DNA of 64,000 bases, taken from NCBI GenBank assembly GCA_944320995.1, contig CALUJQ010000010.1, positions 1 to 64,000 of the forward strand, written 5' to 3'. The position numbers and the translations under genes were made by a program. Numbering within the stretch: position 1 is the stretch's first letter; each line of letters opens with the position of its first letter. This DNA comes from an uncultured Barnesiella sp. Lineage in GTDB: Bacteria > Bacteroidota > Bacteroidia > Bacteroidales > Barnesiellaceae. A model generated the notes under the pieces. The model did no database searches, was not told where the DNA came from, and was given only the letters and a program-made list of their open reading frames with translations. Positions 16,881 through 23,880 of this stretch are shown piece after piece.

Positions 16881-17833
16881 ATCGATAAACATTTTAGATT
16901 GTCAATAACCAACGGTGCGATTCCTGTCGTTGACGGTGACCAGCGGACTGCGCCCGGCCTTCCCAACGTCAACGCACCCAAATTCCATGACGAGGTCTCT
17001 CCGCCCTCATAACGCACCACATACGGAGCCCGCACCGGGAAATCCTTGTCGAAAACCAGCCTCCACGACGAGCGATTGGCTCTGTTGAATCGCACCTCGA
17101 TTGTCTCATCATCGACTTTCAACAGTTTCACATCGGAATATCTCGCCTGTATATAAGCGACGATTTGCTTCAACTGCATGCGATTCTCTTTATCGTTCAG
17201 CCAAAAGCCCGCATCGAACCTCACACTGTTCTCGGCAGGCGCCTGCTGGGCCGAAATCATATTCATCTCTCCATACACGGCCGTATCGGTGCGAGGCGTA
17301 TTTATCGACGAGGCATAAACGGCATCATAGCGCCGTCTCACATTCCCGCCACCCTCCATGACTTGCCACGGGAGGAACGCCATCTCGACCCCGGCTCTCC
17401 CGTTTACAAAAGAAAAGGCATTGGCCGAAGCCCTGTTTCCGTCGCAGACCCCGATAGCCAAGATACACCTCGACAGGCCATCGGCATCCATACCCTCCTG
17501 TATCGACTGCACATCGCCCCCGCTCGGGTGAGGCAACCCCAACCCATGATGCGAATGCCACACCCCAATGTGGGAAAGGCGGAATTCTTTCGACAGGCGG
17601 TCGGCATGAAACTGCAAATAATCGGCATCTTGAATAAAAGCGGTAAACCGGCACACCGACTTCTCCCCGGGCCCCAGCACATAAACCACGACGGCATCGC
17701 CGCCCGGGGTGAAATACCCGAACAGGTTTCCTCCCGTTTCCCGATGAGGAGAGTCCATGATGGCTCTCACCATAAAATCCAGTTCCTCCCGGTAGATATA
17801 CACATTCCCATGAATTGTCCCTCTCATGTTCAT
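16877..17833 (-). CDS. JAMM/Mov34-type isopeptidase with C-terminal E2-like domain
   Basis: This 318-residue protein is the first gene of the operon. Residues 8-150 form a JAB1/MPN domain: Glu32 in HRETGG, then HSH (93-95), Ser104 and Asp107 give the JAMM zinc motif, with eight residues rather than the common seven between the second His and Ser. Such enzymes remove or mature ubiquitin-like proteins. Residues 200-318 look like a second, catalytically dead E2/RWD domain: IEVRFNRANRSSWRLVF, FPVRAPYVVRY like the YPxxPP region, and WSPSTTGIAPLVID like the post-active-site helix, with no cysteine at the active position. The fusion may dock the E2 or the modifier. A promoter and a dyad lie just upstream. 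Confidence 0.86.
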   Translation of the reverse strand: MNMRGTIHGNVYIYREELDFMVRAIMDSPHRETGGNLFGYFTPGGDAVVVYVLGPGEKSVCRFTAFIQDADYLQFHADRLSKEFRLSHIGVWHSHHGLGLPHPSGGDVQSIQEGMDADGLSRCILAIGVCDGNRASANAFSFVNGRAGVEMAFLPWQVMEGGGNVRRRYDAVYASSINTPRTDTAVYGEMNMISAQQAPAENSVRFDAGFWLNDKENRMQLKQIVAYIQARYSDVKLLKVDDETIEVRFNRANRSSWRLVFDKDFPVRAPYVVRYEGGETSSWNLGALTLGRPGAVRWSPSTTGIAPLVIDNLKCLSI

Positions 17834-17845
17834 AGCCTCTTCTAT

Positions 17846-17876
17846 TTGCGTACATTACGCAATGTATGCAAAAATA
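17846..17876 (-). promoter_or_regulatory. Promoter and inverted-repeat operator of the E1/E2 operon
   Basis: The minus strand has a perfect -7 box TATTTTTG at 17876-17869, giving a leader of about 30 bases before the JAMM ATG. Overlapping it and the predicted start site is an 11-base inverted repeat: TTGCGTACATT (17846-17856) and AATGTATGCAA (17861-17871), with a 4-base centre and one mismatch. A dyad over +1 is a typical repressor site. A -33 TTTG is not seen at normal spacing. Alternatively the repeat could form a hairpin at the 5' end of the mRNA. Confidence 0.6.
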
Positions 17877-17966
17877 TCGATATCGGCAAACTTATCGCCA
17901 TTTTTTTCTCCTCAAAATGTTTCAAATACCCATTCCCGCCAAAACTCAGAAAAAAGAGGCGTTGTT

Positions 17967-17998
17967 TTTGACTTTACGCAAAATATCTATTACCTTTG
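17967..17998 (+). promoter_or_regulatory. Promoter of psd-pssA operon
   Basis: TTTG at 17967-17970, 20 bases, then TACCTTTG at 17991-17998: both boxes match the Bacteroides consensus. The leader is about 20 bases. It is divergent from the E1/E2 operon promoter about 90 bases away. Confidence 0.75.
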
Positions 17999-18025
17999 TT
18001 CGCTACTTCTAAAACTCGTTAAAAA

Positions 18026-18691
18026 ATGAAAATGAAAATACACCGAGAAGGGAAAAATATACTGTTCTTTCTATTCATTATCTTAGCGATTTTGAATGCG
18101 CCAGTCTATTTATGGCTAAACATTACGTGGCTGGCGTGCCTGATACACATCGCTTCGATTATATTTTTCTTTTTGATCGTCAACTTTTTCCGCTCCCCGA
18201 AACGACACTTCAAAGGTGACCCGAAGAATGCCGTAGTCGCTCCCGCCGACGGTGTGGTTGTTGTTCTCGAAGAGGTCCTCGAAGACGAATATTTTCACGA
18301 CAAGCGCATACAGGTGTCTATCTTCATGAACATTTTCAATGTGCATGCCAACTGGTTCCCCGTGGCCGGAGAGGTCATTCACGTAAGCCACCAACAAGGA
18401 CGGTACATGGCGGCCTATCTGCCGAAATCGAGTACCGACAACGAGCGCTCGACCATTGTCATCAAAGCCGAAAACGGGCAAGAAATATTGGCTCGGCAAA
18501 TTGCCGGCGCCGTAGCAAGAAGAATCGTGACATACGCCGAAGTGGGAGATAAATGCCAGATAGACGAGCACATGGGATTCATCAAATTCGGCTCCCGGGT
18601 AGACTTGTACCTTCCCCTCGACTGCGACATAAAAGTTGCCCTCCACGACAAAACGATAGGCGACCTGACCGAGATAGCCCGTCTTAAATAA
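18026..18691 (+). CDS. psd: Phosphatidylserine decarboxylase
   Basis: The 221-residue proenzyme is of the short (archaeal/Bacteroidota) type. It has two N-terminal membrane helices (about 12-50), the VVAPADGVVV segment near 70, NIFNVHANWFPVAGEV near 105-120, and the self-cleavage site FGSRVD with Gly189-Ser190, where the pyruvoyl group forms. It makes phosphatidylethanolamine from phosphatidylserine in the inner membrane. pssA, which makes its substrate, follows after 19 bases, so the two steps are one operon under the promoter at 17967-17998. Confidence 0.95.
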   Translation: MKMKIHREGKNILFFLFIILAILNAPVYLWLNITWLACLIHIASIIFFFLIVNFFRSPKRHFKGDPKNAVVAPADGVVVVLEEVLEDEYFHDKRIQVSIFMNIFNVHANWFPVAGEVIHVSHQQGRYMAAYLPKSSTDNERSTIVIKAENGQEILARQIAGAVARRIVTYAEVGDKCQIDEHMGFIKFGSRVDLYLPLDCDIKVALHDKTIGDLTEIARLK

Positions 18692-18710
18692 CCAATAACC
18701 GCGCCCCTCC

Positions 18711-19409
18711 ATGAACGCAATCGTAAAAAACATACCCAACAGCATTACCTGCCTGAACCTTCTCTCGGGCTGCTTTGCCTGCCTTTTTGCTTTTAAGGGA
18801 GATTACGATATGGTGGCCCTCTGCATAGGGCTGTCGGCATTATTCGATTTTTTAGACGGCATGGCCGCCCGCCTGCTCCATGCCTACTCTCCATTGGGGA
18901 AAGAGTTGGACTCGCTGGCCGACCTCATCAGTTTCGGGCTCGCTCCGGGGTTGATGGTTCTCTATTTCATGAAATGCGATTGTCTGTTTCACGGGCTCGA
19001 CGACTACCGGTCTTGGTGGGCATTCAGCGCGTTGCTCATACCGGTTTTTTCGGCGTTACGACTGGCTAAATTCAATATTGACACTCGACAAGCGACATCA
19101 TTCATAGGGCTTCCGGTTCCGGCCAACGCTCTCTTTTGGATAGGAATATGCCAAGCGGGGTTACAGGCGTCGGAGAAGGTATGCGGCTACGCAATCGTAT
19201 GCCTCGTTGTCATCTTCTCGCTGTTGCTGGTTTCAGAGTTACCCATGTTCTCCTTGAAGTTCACGAACCTGAAACTGAAAGAAAACTATCTGCGCTATTT
19301 GATTTTAGTTGCTGCCGTCATATTCCTTATTTCCTTCGGATTGGCCGGTCTTGCCGCAACCATAGGCTTATATATCATATTATCGCTCTTGACCATCAAG
19401 AAGGGTTAA
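18711..19409 (+). CDS. pssA: CDP-diacylglycerol--serine O-phosphatidyltransferase
   Basis: This 232-residue integral membrane enzyme carries the full CDP-alcohol phosphotransferase motif: Asp49-Gly50, Ala53-Arg54, Gly63, Asp67 and Asp71 (in DGMAARLL and GKELDSLAD). It joins CDP-diacylglycerol and serine to give phosphatidylserine, which Psd (encoded just upstream) decarboxylates. About six to seven membrane helices are predicted. The reversed order, psd before pssA, is common in Bacteroidota. A DUF4834 gene follows after 58 bases. Confidence 0.95.
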   Translation: MNAIVKNIPNSITCLNLLSGCFACLFAFKGDYDMVALCIGLSALFDFLDGMAARLLHAYSPLGKELDSLADLISFGLAPGLMVLYFMKCDCLFHGLDDYRSWWAFSALLIPVFSALRLAKFNIDTRQATSFIGLPVPANALFWIGICQAGLQASEKVCGYAIVCLVVIFSLLLVSELPMFSLKFTNLKLKENYLRYLILVAAVIFLISFGLAGLAATIGLYIILSLLTIKKG

Positions 19410-19467
19410 AAACAAAAATGGAACGGTTTTTGTTTTAACTATCATACAAACCTAATAAGTACGAATT

Positions 19468-19734
19468 ATGGCCGGTTGTCTTCCGATACTCATCACCTTT
19501 TTTCTTATTATTTTTTTAATTCCTATTTTGAGCATTTTCCAGATTGCCCTGCGTTTTTTATTTGGACGAAAAGACAACTCGGGAAACACTTTTAACCGGC
19601 AGTCGGGCACACAAGGGCAAAGCCACAGAGAGCGCACTACATGGTACACCAGCACAAAAAAAGGTAAAAAGAAAATCGACAGTTCGGAGGGTGAATATAT
19701 CGATTTTGAGGATATAAAAGAAAAGGAGAGATAA
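19468..19734 (+). CDS. DUF4834 family small membrane protein
   Basis: This 88-residue protein has one N-terminal membrane helix (residues 3-32, MAGCLPILITFFLIIFLIPI), then a short basic linker and a polar tail (GEYIDFEDIKEKER). This pattern is the Bacteroidota family DUF4834, of unknown function. It lies behind pssA in the same direction and is probably co-transcribed; the last codons and the stop are inside the stem of a terminator hairpin. Confidence 0.8.
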   Translation: MAGCLPILITFFLIIFLIPILSIFQIALRFLFGRKDNSGNTFNRQSGTQGQSHRERTTWYTSTKKGKKKIDSSEGEYIDFEDIKEKER

Positions 19735-19756
19735 AGGCTTTATCCGCTATCTCTCC
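19725..19756. terminator. Hairpin terminator overlapping the DUF4834 stop codon
   Basis: GGAGAGATA (19725-19733) pairs with TATCTCTCC (19748-19756), a perfect 9-base stem containing the TAA stop (19732-19734). It lies between convergent genes. The downstream run is only weakly T-rich, so efficiency is uncertain. Confidence 0.55.
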
Positions 19757-19781
19757 CCTATTTTCACCGGCTCCGCACAGT

Positions 19782-20210
19782 CTATTGTACAGACAAAATC
19801 TCCTCGACAATAAAATTGCTGTATCCCCGCCAAGGCAGAGTCCCTATGTATTCATTATATTTCAATTCCACATGTCGACCGCTCAACCGCATGAGCGAAT
19901 CTGCCAAATTGGCATTATCGACCGAAAAGACAAATTGATTGGACTGTAAAGTTCCCTGACGTTCGGTACGGAATCCCTCCATAATGAGAACGCCCTCATA
20001 GGTCTTAAAGATATACCCTTTCTTAACCACATAATTCAAGGTCCCCGCCTTCACGCCAGACCCGAATACAAAATAATAACGGCCATAGACAAAGAGACCT
20101 CCGCCCAACACCAACAAAACCACTACCGTCCAACCGGCACGACGAAAGAAACGACGCACTCTTTTGCCCCGCGAACTGTCCACTTGATTTTCTTCTATCG
20201 GATTTTCCAT
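19782..20210 (-). CDS. Single-pass membrane protein of unknown function
   Basis: I recognise this 142-residue protein only as a type conserved in Bacteroidales. It has a basic cytoplasmic N-terminus (GKRVRRFFRRAGW), one membrane helix at about 30-50 (TVVVLLVLGGGLFVYGRYYF) and a beta-rich outside domain (TLNYVVKKGYIFKTYEGVLI and HVELKYNEYIGTLPWRGYS). Similar proteins are sometimes labelled 6-phosphogluconate dehydrogenase by mistake; there is no Rossmann motif here. The ATG at 20210 is used because upstream residues add a second, unlikely soluble extension. It lies 145 bases after pepD. Confidence 0.68.
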   Translation of the reverse strand: MENPIEENQVDSSRGKRVRRFFRRAGWTVVVLLVLGGGLFVYGRYYFVFGSGVKAGTLNYVVKKGYIFKTYEGVLIMEGFRTERQGTLQSNQFVFSVDNANLADSLMRLSGRHVELKYNEYIGTLPWRGYSNFIVEEILSVQ

Positions 20211-20355
20211 CTTGCTATAATTTTCTAATCTCACTTTATCACCCCCTCTCCTCAAACGAAGTTGCTCTCAGAGGGAGAATCACGATCTTGTTCTATTCAA
20301 ACAAAAAAGCCCCCAATATGGCTCGGCCTAACCGACCGCTTTTAATAAAGATTAC

Positions 20356-21828
20356 CTATTTATTTCTCACCGGTATGTTTTCGAGAACAGCCACCAACAA
20401 TTTCCAGAATGTCCCGACCGTAGAAATCTCGACTCTCTCATTCGGCGAGTGCGGGTGTTTTATGGTCGGCCCGAAAGAGATCATATCCAAGCCGGGATAA
20501 TTGGCCCCGATGATCCCGCACTCCAACCCGGCGTGCATCATCTTCACCTCGGCCTCTTTCCCGGTAACTTGCGGATAGAGCCGCTTCATCAGGTTCAGAA
20601 TATCCGATTTGAAGTTGGGTTCCCACCCGGGATAAGCTCCGTCGAAATCGACACGGGCTCCGGCCAAAGAGAAGGTACTCTCCAACTCCGACGCCAACGC
20701 CCGTTTCATAGTCTCGCTGGAACTGCGCACCAATATCTGAATCTCGATATAGCCTTTCGACGTACGTACAATCGAAAGGTTGGACGAGGTCTCCACCACC
20801 TCGGGAGCATCGGGAATCATGCGATATACACCATTGTGACAGGCGACAATCGCATTGATAAGATCGTCTTGTATCTCCTCGGGAAGCAGGGATTGCGGGA
20901 GGGCAACCTCCTCGGCGCGGAACATCAGCCCCTCTTCGATAAAACCATATTCACGTTTCAAAGTGGCTGCAAAATCGGCAACCGCTTCCATGAAATCTTC
21001 TTTGTCCTCCGACAAAATCGTCACCACAGCCTCGGCTTCACGCGGAATGGCATTGCGCAGTGTCCCACCGCTGTAACTGGCCAGACGGGCTTCATACTCC
21101 GATACAGCCTCTTTCAGGAATCGGAACATCTCCTTATTGGCGTTCATGCGCCCCAAATGAATATCCACACCCGAATGCCCGCCGTGCAATCCGCCCAACG
21201 TCAGTTTCACTGCTATCTCGTTGGCCGCCGGAGTATAAGGCTCTTCCTTATATCGGAACTCGACATTCACATCGACGCCGCCGGCACAACTCATATACAA
21301 CTCGCCATCTTGTTCCGAATCGGTATTCAACAAAATTTCACCTTGCAATTCGCCGGCTTCCAGTCCGATAGCGCCATACATACCCGTCTCCTCATCGTAG
21401 GTAAACAGGGCTTCGAGAGGACCATGTTGAATATCTTTCGATTCGAGAACCGCCAAAATAGAGGAAACACCTATGCCATTGTCGGCCCCTAATGTAGTCT
21501 CTGTGGCCGTCACCCACTCACCGTCGATACGCGGGAGAATGGGGTCGGTCTCGAAATTATGGTTGACCGACTTGTTGGCCTGGGGCACCATATCCATGTG
21601 GCCTTGCAGAATCACCGGTTTTCGGTTTTCCATTCCGGGAGTCGCCGGTTTACGGATAATGACATTGCCCGCTTTATCGAGAATCGTCTCCAATCCCAAC
21701 GAATGGCCTACGCCCATGATATACTCGGTTATTTTGTCGAGATGGCCCGATGGACGGGGTATCTGACAAATGGCATGGAAATGTTTCCATACAGCCTGCG
21801 GTTGAAGAGATGTGATTTTGCTGTCCAT
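20356..21828 (-). CDS. pepD: Aminoacyl-histidine dipeptidase (M20/PepD)
   Basis: This 490-residue zinc dipeptidase of family M20C starts MDSKITSLQPQAVWKHFHAI. Visible catalytic parts are QGHMDMVPQ (first zinc His and Asp near 80), TLGADNGIGVS (bridging Asp near 117), YDEETGMYGAIGLE (catalytic Glu pair near 146), the dimerisation insert from about 190 to 390 and the final zinc His in KHPHSPNERVEIST near 462. It breaks down dipeptides such as carnosine-type Xaa-His in the cytoplasm. The start at 21828 begins with the family's usual N-terminus; it lies 25 bases after the UPF0104 gene stop. Confidence 0.93.
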   Translation of the reverse strand: MDSKITSLQPQAVWKHFHAICQIPRPSGHLDKITEYIMGVGHSLGLETILDKAGNVIIRKPATPGMENRKPVILQGHMDMVPQANKSVNHNFETDPILPRIDGEWVTATETTLGADNGIGVSSILAVLESKDIQHGPLEALFTYDEETGMYGAIGLEAGELQGEILLNTDSEQDGELYMSCAGGVDVNVEFRYKEEPYTPAANEIAVKLTLGGLHGGHSGVDIHLGRMNANKEMFRFLKEAVSEYEARLASYSGGTLRNAIPREAEAVVTILSEDKEDFMEAVADFAATLKREYGFIEEGLMFRAEEVALPQSLLPEEIQDDLINAIVACHNGVYRMIPDAPEVVETSSNLSIVRTSKGYIEIQILVRSSSETMKRALASELESTFSLAGARVDFDGAYPGWEPNFKSDILNLMKRLYPQVTGKEAEVKMMHAGLECGIIGANYPGLDMISFGPTIKHPHSPNERVEISTVGTFWKLLVAVLENIPVRNK

Positions 21829-21853
21829 AGTAGAAATTTTATTAATCCATAAA

Positions 21854-22894
21854 TCATAGGCGGTCCGACTCGGGTATTTCCGTCTCAATATCTTTCAAAA
21901 GCCGTTCGCCCACGGGTTTCTTTTTATCGCAAGCCATCGAAATGAAGGCATATATTCCTATCAATACCACCAAAAGCATTTGCGACCCGTGTGCCACAAA
22001 GGCAAATGCCCCCGCCTCATTACCGGTAATCCCGTAATAGGACAACCCGGCGATAACGGCAAAGTGCCACGGGCCTATGCCTCCCTGTACGGGAAGTCCC
22101 ATGCCTAAACTGCCCAACACATAAAGCAGCAGAACAGCAGAGACCGTCAAATGAGCCGTACTGGGAAAGGCAAATATACACAAATATAATTGCATAAAAT
22201 AGCAAAACCAAATGAATAAGGTATAAAACAGGAATCGGAATTTACCTTTCATCGTCACAATCGAGGCAAAACCGGCCCACACGTTAGACATAAGCCCCCT
22301 TATCCGTTGCACAAACCTATTCCGGCTGCGGGTACGGAAAAGCCACACAACCGTCACGACACAAACCGCAATAAACACATAGAGCCACACCGACGTGAGT
22401 ACACCTCTGATTCCAGCCTCGATCGATGGATTTTCATCGAGGAAACGGAGGAATGGCCGCATCTGCATGAAAAAGACCATGAGTGTGAGCAATGCCACCA
22501 TCACCGTATCGGAAAGTCGATCTGACACCATCGAACCCAGCACTTTCGTAAACGAAGCCTTCTCGCGCTGCGCCACATAGCCGCACCGCCACACCTCACC
22601 CAAACGGGGGAAGAGCAAATTCATCGCATACATGCCGAAAATGGCATTGATCAATACCCGCATCGACGGATAAATCCCAAGCGCACACAATTGCAGCCGC
22701 CAGCGCAACGCCCGGGCAATGTGACTGAAAACAGCCACCAACATCGAGAGAATTACCCAAAAATAGTTTACATCGGTTTTCAGGATTTGAAGGATAGTCT
22801 CTACGTCCAGTTTCTGGTACACATACCAAAACAACCATACGCCGCAAAGCAGGGGAAGCAGATATTTTACAATATCTCGTATTATGCGTTTCAA
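21854..22894 (-). CDS. Lysylphosphatidylglycerol synthase TM-like (UPF0104) protein
   Basis: The 346-residue protein has about eight membrane helices and the family features WILSMLVAVFSHIARALRWRL-type segment near residue 60, NLLFPRLGEVWRCGYVAQRE near 95-112 and GGIGPWHFAVIAGLSYYG near 268. This is the flippase-like membrane domain of MprF/UPF0104 proteins without the lysyltransferase domain; such proteins are proposed to move lipids. The start is TTG: no ATG lies between the upstream in-frame stop and this codon, and a -7 box is well placed (22941-22934). It is divergent from rsmA and probably heads the pepD transcript. Confidence 0.82.
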   Translation of the reverse strand: MKRIIRDIVKYLLPLLCGVWLFWYVYQKLDVETILQILKTDVNYFWVILSMLVAVFSHIARALRWRLQLCALGIYPSMRVLINAIFGMYAMNLLFPRLGEVWRCGYVAQREKASFTKVLGSMVSDRLSDTVMVALLTLMVFFMQMRPFLRFLDENPSIEAGIRGVLTSVWLYVFIAVCVVTVVWLFRTRSRNRFVQRIRGLMSNVWAGFASIVTMKGKFRFLFYTLFIWFCYFMQLYLCIFAFPSTAHLTVSAVLLLYVLGSLGMGLPVQGGIGPWHFAVIAGLSYYGITGNEAGAFAFVAHGSQMLLVVLIGIYAFISMACDKKKPVGERLLKDIETEIPESDRL

Positions 22895-22918
22895 TTTTCC
22901 CGTTTTAAAAAATTATTA

Positions 22919-22941
22919 TACCTTTGTAAGCCGCAAAGATA
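22919..22941. promoter_or_regulatory. Two divergent -7 boxes (rsmA plus, UPF0104 minus)
   Basis: TACCTTTG at 22919-22926 on the plus strand and TATCTTTG at 22941-22934 on the minus strand are both perfect TAnnTTTG matches only 7 bases apart. The two promoters would share the same DNA and cannot easily be occupied together. Spacing gives leaders of about 100 bases (rsmA) and 35 bases (UPF0104). Confidence 0.55.
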
Positions 22942-23031
22942 AAGGTTTATCTCCAACTTTGTAGCGAACGGGGGTATGAAAAATCTCCGCAAAAGGAAAT
23001 TTATTGACCGACAACTGTAATCGAACCTTGC

Positions 23032-23820
23032 ATGAGCTACATGGTTAAGCCTAAAAAATCGCTGGGACAACACTTCCTCACCGACTTGAACATCGCCCAA
23101 GCCATTGCCGAGACTCTCGACCAATACAAGGGTATGCCTATCCTTGAAGTAGGGCCCGGCATGGGAGTCCTCACCCGGTTTCTCATCGCCCAAGGCCACG
23201 ACTTGACCGTTGTCGAGCTCGACCACGAATCGGTCGAATACCTGCAAGAGAATTTCCCCGAGTTGAAAGAGCGCATCGTAGAAAAAGATTTCCTGAAACT
23301 CGACTTATCAACCTTGTTCCCCAACGACTTTTGCGTCATCGGGAACTACCCCTACAACATATCCAGCCAAATATTTTTCAAAATACTCGACTACAAAGAC
23401 CGAATACCTTGTTGCAGCGGTATGATTCAAAAAGAGGTCGCCGAGCGTATGGCAGCTTCGCCCGGCGGCAAGACCTACGGTATTCTGAGCGTATTGCTGC
23501 AAGCATGGTACGACATCGAATATCTCTTTACCGTACCCGAACACGTGTTCAATCCCCCGCCAAAAGTCAAGTCGGCGGTCATCAGAATGACACGCAACCG
23601 AGTCCGACAGTTGGGCTGCGACGAACGACTGTTCAAACAGATCGTCAAAACAGCCTTCAACCAAAGGAGGAAAACCCTGCGGAACTCGCTGAGAAGCCTT
23701 GTCGGGAAAGATTGCGAAATCTTGTCGGGAACCATCTTCGACGAACGCCCCGAACGACTGTCGGTCGAACAGTTCATCGGTTTGACCAATCTATTAGAGA
23801 GTTATATCACCAATAAATAA
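23032..23820 (+). CDS. rsmA: 16S rRNA dimethyladenosine transferase RsmA (KsgA)
   Basis: This 262-residue methyltransferase dimethylates the two adjacent adenosines in helix 45 of 16S rRNA. It begins with the family N-terminus (VKPKKSLGQHFLTD), has the SAM-binding EVGPGMGVLT motif near 42-51, the NYPYNIS catalytic loop near 106-112 and the FNPPPKVKSAVI segment near 175, then the C-terminal helical domain. A second ATG, three codons in, is also possible as the start. A strong Shine-Dalgarno is absent. mgtE follows after 60 bases. Confidence 0.96.
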   Translation: MSYMVKPKKSLGQHFLTDLNIAQAIAETLDQYKGMPILEVGPGMGVLTRFLIAQGHDLTVVELDHESVEYLQENFPELKERIVEKDFLKLDLSTLFPNDFCVIGNYPYNISSQIFFKILDYKDRIPCCSGMIQKEVAERMAASPGGKTYGILSVLLQAWYDIEYLFTVPEHVFNPPPKVKSAVIRMTRNRVRQLGCDERLFKQIVKTAFNQRRKTLRNSLRSLVGKDCEILSGTIFDERPERLSVEQFIGLTNLLESYITNK

Positions 23821-23823
23821 CTG

Positions 23824-23856
23824 CCGGGATAGGCTTCAACCCACCATTATCCCCGG
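23824..23856 (+). terminator. Weak hairpin between rsmA and mgtE
   Basis: CCGGGATA (23824-23831) can pair with TATCCCCGG (23848-23856) with a one-base bulge. No T run follows, so it may be an mRNA structure, partial terminator or processing site rather than a true terminator. Confidence 0.35.
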
Positions 23857-23864
23857 TCTCAAAT

Positions 23865-23870
23865 AGGAGG
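23865..23870 (+). promoter_or_regulatory. Strong Shine-Dalgarno sequence before mgtE
   Basis: AGGAGG lies 10 bases before the mgtE ATG. A full consensus site is unusual in this window, where most starts have only A-rich leaders, and it fixes the start at 23881. Confidence 0.7.
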
Positions 23871-23880
23871 AGAAAAAAAC

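Noticed and set aside
19782..20210. 6-phosphogluconate dehydrogenase label for the 142-aa membrane protein
   Set aside because: There is no nucleotide-binding motif; it is a single-pass membrane protein with a beta-rich domain.
23821..23880. Magnesium riboswitch (M-box) before mgtE
   Set aside because: The gap is only 60 bases, far too short for an M-box, and holds only one simple stem.
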